DNA of 6,844 bases, taken from assembly GCA_002478505.1 (NCBI GenBank), contig DLOP01000107.1:1-6844 (forward strand). Direction: 5' to 3'. Of the stretch, positions 5,380 to 6,844 are shown in pieces; the first letter of the stretch is position 1; each line of letters opens with the position of its first letter. The position numbers and the translations under genes are program-made. Under the pieces are notes generated by a model. It had not been told where the DNA came from. It made no database searches and worked only from the letters and a program-made list of their open reading frames with translations. This DNA comes from Lachnospiraceae bacterium UBA7481 (GTDB lineage: Bacteria; Bacillota; Clostridia; Lachnospirales; Lachnospiraceae).

Positions 5380-6810
5380 TTATTTCAAAAGATCTTCTAT
5401 TGTTTTCAACATTTTTTCTATGTTAATAGGCTTTGGCACATATCCGTTCATTCCTGACTCCATCGCCTCCTTCCGGTCCTCCTCAAAAGCGTTGGCTGTC
5501 ATCGCCACAATGGGGATAGCCGCCTTGCCAGCGTCATCCAGCGCCCGGATCGCTCTTGTAGCCTGATATCCGTTCATGATAGGCATCTGAACATCCATCA
5601 GGATCAAATCATAGGTTCCCGCAGGGTTCTCCTTCATCCGCTCCACGGCTACGGTTCCATCATCCGCCGTATCAACAAGGAAACCGGCGCCTTTCAAAAT
5701 CTCCTGTGCAATCTCCTGATTCAGCTCATTATCCTCCACCAGCAGTATTTTCTTACCATCAAAGCGCGGTGTCGAAGGTACGCTTGTTTCCTCCGTGCTT
5801 TCCGTCTCCGTATAAGGCGCTGCCAGAGCGCCCCGCAGCTCTGAAAGGAAGATCGGCTTAGAGCAGAATGCAGTGACGCCCGCTTCTCTCGCCTCCTCCT
5901 CAATGTCCGACCAGTCATAGGCAGTCAGTATGATAATCGGCGTAATATCACCGATCACCCTGCGGATTCGGCGTACAAGCTCTATACCGTTCATATCCGG
6001 CATCATCCAGTCAATGATGTACGCACTGTAGGGCTCATTCTGCTCCAGTGCGAACTCTGTACGGATAACCGCCTCCTTTCCCAAAGTCGTCCAGTCAGGA
6101 CGCATACCGATGGTGGAGAGCATCTTGCCGACACTGACGCAGGTGTTCACGTCATCATCTACCACCAGCGCCCTTAGATCCGCCAGCTGATCCAGCCGCT
6201 GGGACTTCATTGGATTGTCCGGAACCCGGAAACGGAAATTAACAACAAACTCCGATCCCTTTCCTTCCTCACTCTTCACCGTGATCGTACCGCCCATCAT
6301 ATCCACAATATTTTTGGTGATGGCTAATCCCAGACCGGTTCCCTGAATACCGCTTACAGTAGCGGTCTGTTCCCGCTCGAAGGGTTCAAATACGTGCTTT
6401 AAGAATTCACTGCTCATGCCGATGCCGGTATCCTTGACGTGGAATTCGAAGGAAGCGCGGCCGTCCTGCGCTTCGGAGGTCTGGATCACGCGAACGCTGA
6501 CCATACCGCCGGGTCTTGTGTATTTCATGGCGTTGCTCATAATATTCAGAAGCACCTGATTCAGACGCAGCTTATCGCAGATGATCGTCTCGTTTGCCAC
6601 ATCCAGGGTATCTATGTAAAATTCCAGTTGCTTGGCTTTCACATCAGCCTGGACAATGGTCTTCAGATCGTGCATGACATCCGGAAGACTTACTTCCTTT
6701 TCCTCGATCTTAACCTTGCCGCTCTCAATGCGGCTCATGTCAAGTACATCGTTGATCAGACTCAGCAGATGGTTACCGGAGGTCATGATCTTCCCAAGAT
6801 AGTCCTGCAC
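5380..6810 (-). CDS. Hybrid sensor histidine kinase with two receiver domains, 5' part missing or frameshifted
   Basis: This is the C-terminal 476 residues of a phosphorelay kinase. Residues 1-32 are the second half of the HisKA dimerisation domain, including the typical HLLSLINDVLDMSRIESGK (14-32). The phospho-accepting His box is absent from this frame. The HATPase domain (about 75-195) has the N box with Asn93, G1 DTGIGM (127-132), FEPFE (141-145) and G2 GTGLGL (157-162). Receiver 1 (about 212-330) has acidic residues DDD (218-220), phosphoacceptor Asp267, Thr296 and Lys318. A short Ser/Thr/Glu-rich linker (334-348) leads to receiver 2 (about 353-476) with ED (359-360), Asp406, Thr438 and Lys460. 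Both receivers look functional. The apparent GTG start lies in the middle of a helix, so it is unlikely to be genuine. The real gene should continue beyond the window with the His box and probably a sensor region. There is no HPt domain at the C-terminus. Confidence 0.88.
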   Translation of the reverse strand: MQDYLGKIMTSGNHLLSLINDVLDMSRIESGKVKIEEKEVSLPDVMHDLKTIVQADVKAKQLEFYIDTLDVANETIICDKLRLNQVLLNIMSNAMKYTRPGGMVSVRVIQTSEAQDGRASFEFHVKDTGIGMSSEFLKHVFEPFEREQTATVSGIQGTGLGLAITKNIVDMMGGTITVKSEEGKGSEFVVNFRFRVPDNPMKSQRLDQLADLRALVVDDDVNTCVSVGKMLSTIGMRPDWTTLGKEAVIRTEFALEQNEPYSAYIIDWMMPDMNGIELVRRIRRVIGDITPIIILTAYDWSDIEEEAREAGVTAFCSKPIFLSELRGALAAPYTETESTEETSVPSTPRFDGKKILLVEDNELNQEIAQEILKGAGFLVDTADDGTVAVERMKENPAGTYDLILMDVQMPIMNGYQATRAIRALDDAGKAAIPIVAMTANAFEEDRKEAMESGMNGYVPKPINIEKMLKTIEDLLK

Positions 6811-6814
6811 CTGC

Positions 6815-6842
6815 GCCTTAACCCATCATTTTCAATATACAT
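6815..6842 (-). other. Probable frameshifted continuation of the kinase reading frame
   Basis: Upstream of the GTG at 6810 the kinase frame meets TGA at 6826-6828 and a second TGA at 6832-6834. A different frame is open to the window edge and reads MYIENDG (6842-6822), which would join to VKAQVQDYLGKI if one base were added to the GGG at 6822-6824. The joined sequence fits the HisKA linker preceding DYLGKI in related kinases. This indicates a one-base deletion, real or a sequence error. Only about 20 bases support it. Confidence 0.55.
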
Positions 6843-6844
6843 AT

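Noticed and set aside
5380..6810. A free-standing short protein starting at GTG 6810, without the kinase His box
   Set aside because: The start would fall inside the dimerisation helix pair, the Shine-Dalgarno match is weak, and the adjacent frame supplies a sensible continuation, so a broken or truncated kinase is more likely.
1..6844. CRISPR array, tRNA or rRNA gene, insertion sequence, integrase
   Set aside because: No regularly spaced repeats, no tRNA-like cloverleaf and no transposase or recombinase coding sequence were seen.

Overview
The window looks like chromosomal DNA from a low-to-mid GC Gram-positive of the Clostridia, probably Lachnospiraceae-like. This is inferred from strong GGAGG-type ribosome binding sites, Firmicutes-style promoters, a hybrid histidine kinase with two receiver domains, and a YbiT-type ABC-F protein. 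No marker gene fixes the genus.

Layout. Positions 1-259 are an AT-rich leader with an extended -10 promoter. Three genes follow on the + strand: a membrane diguanylate cyclase (260-1387), a YbiT-like ABC-F ATPase (1449-3086) and a PHP phosphoesterase fused to a Cof-type HAD phosphatase (about 3114-4763). The gaps are 61 and 27 bases with no obvious terminator, so they may be co-transcribed. The ABC-F and PHP-HAD genes are the tighter pair.

On the - strand, directly against the end of the PHP-HAD gene, lies an AT-rich island (about 30% GC by hand count over 4921-5160). It holds a toxin-antitoxin locus with a near-consensus promoter, a UPF0175-family antitoxin (4892-5155), and the first 43 codons of a DUF3368 PIN-type toxin (4768-4899). 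The toxin keeps its start codon and ribosome binding site but stops where the rest of the PIN domain should begin. The antitoxin is therefore probably an orphan of a decayed module.

Further along the - strand are an intrinsic terminator (5287-5322) and the C-terminal part of a hybrid sensor kinase (5380-6810). The kinase reading frame breaks about 12 bases upstream of its apparent GTG start. A plausible continuation lies in another frame up to the window edge, which suggests a one-base frameshift or a sequence error near 6822-6824.

How the genes work together is mostly inference. The cyclase and the kinase are both signalling proteins but are not convincingly linked. The ABC-F protein should act at the ribosome, and the PHP-HAD protein should remove phosphates from nucleotides or small phosphorylated metabolites. 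I do not see a complete undescribed multi-gene system. The most notable points are the PHP-HAD fusion, the ABC-F protein whose unusual motifs both fall in one composite ATP site, and the truncated toxin.
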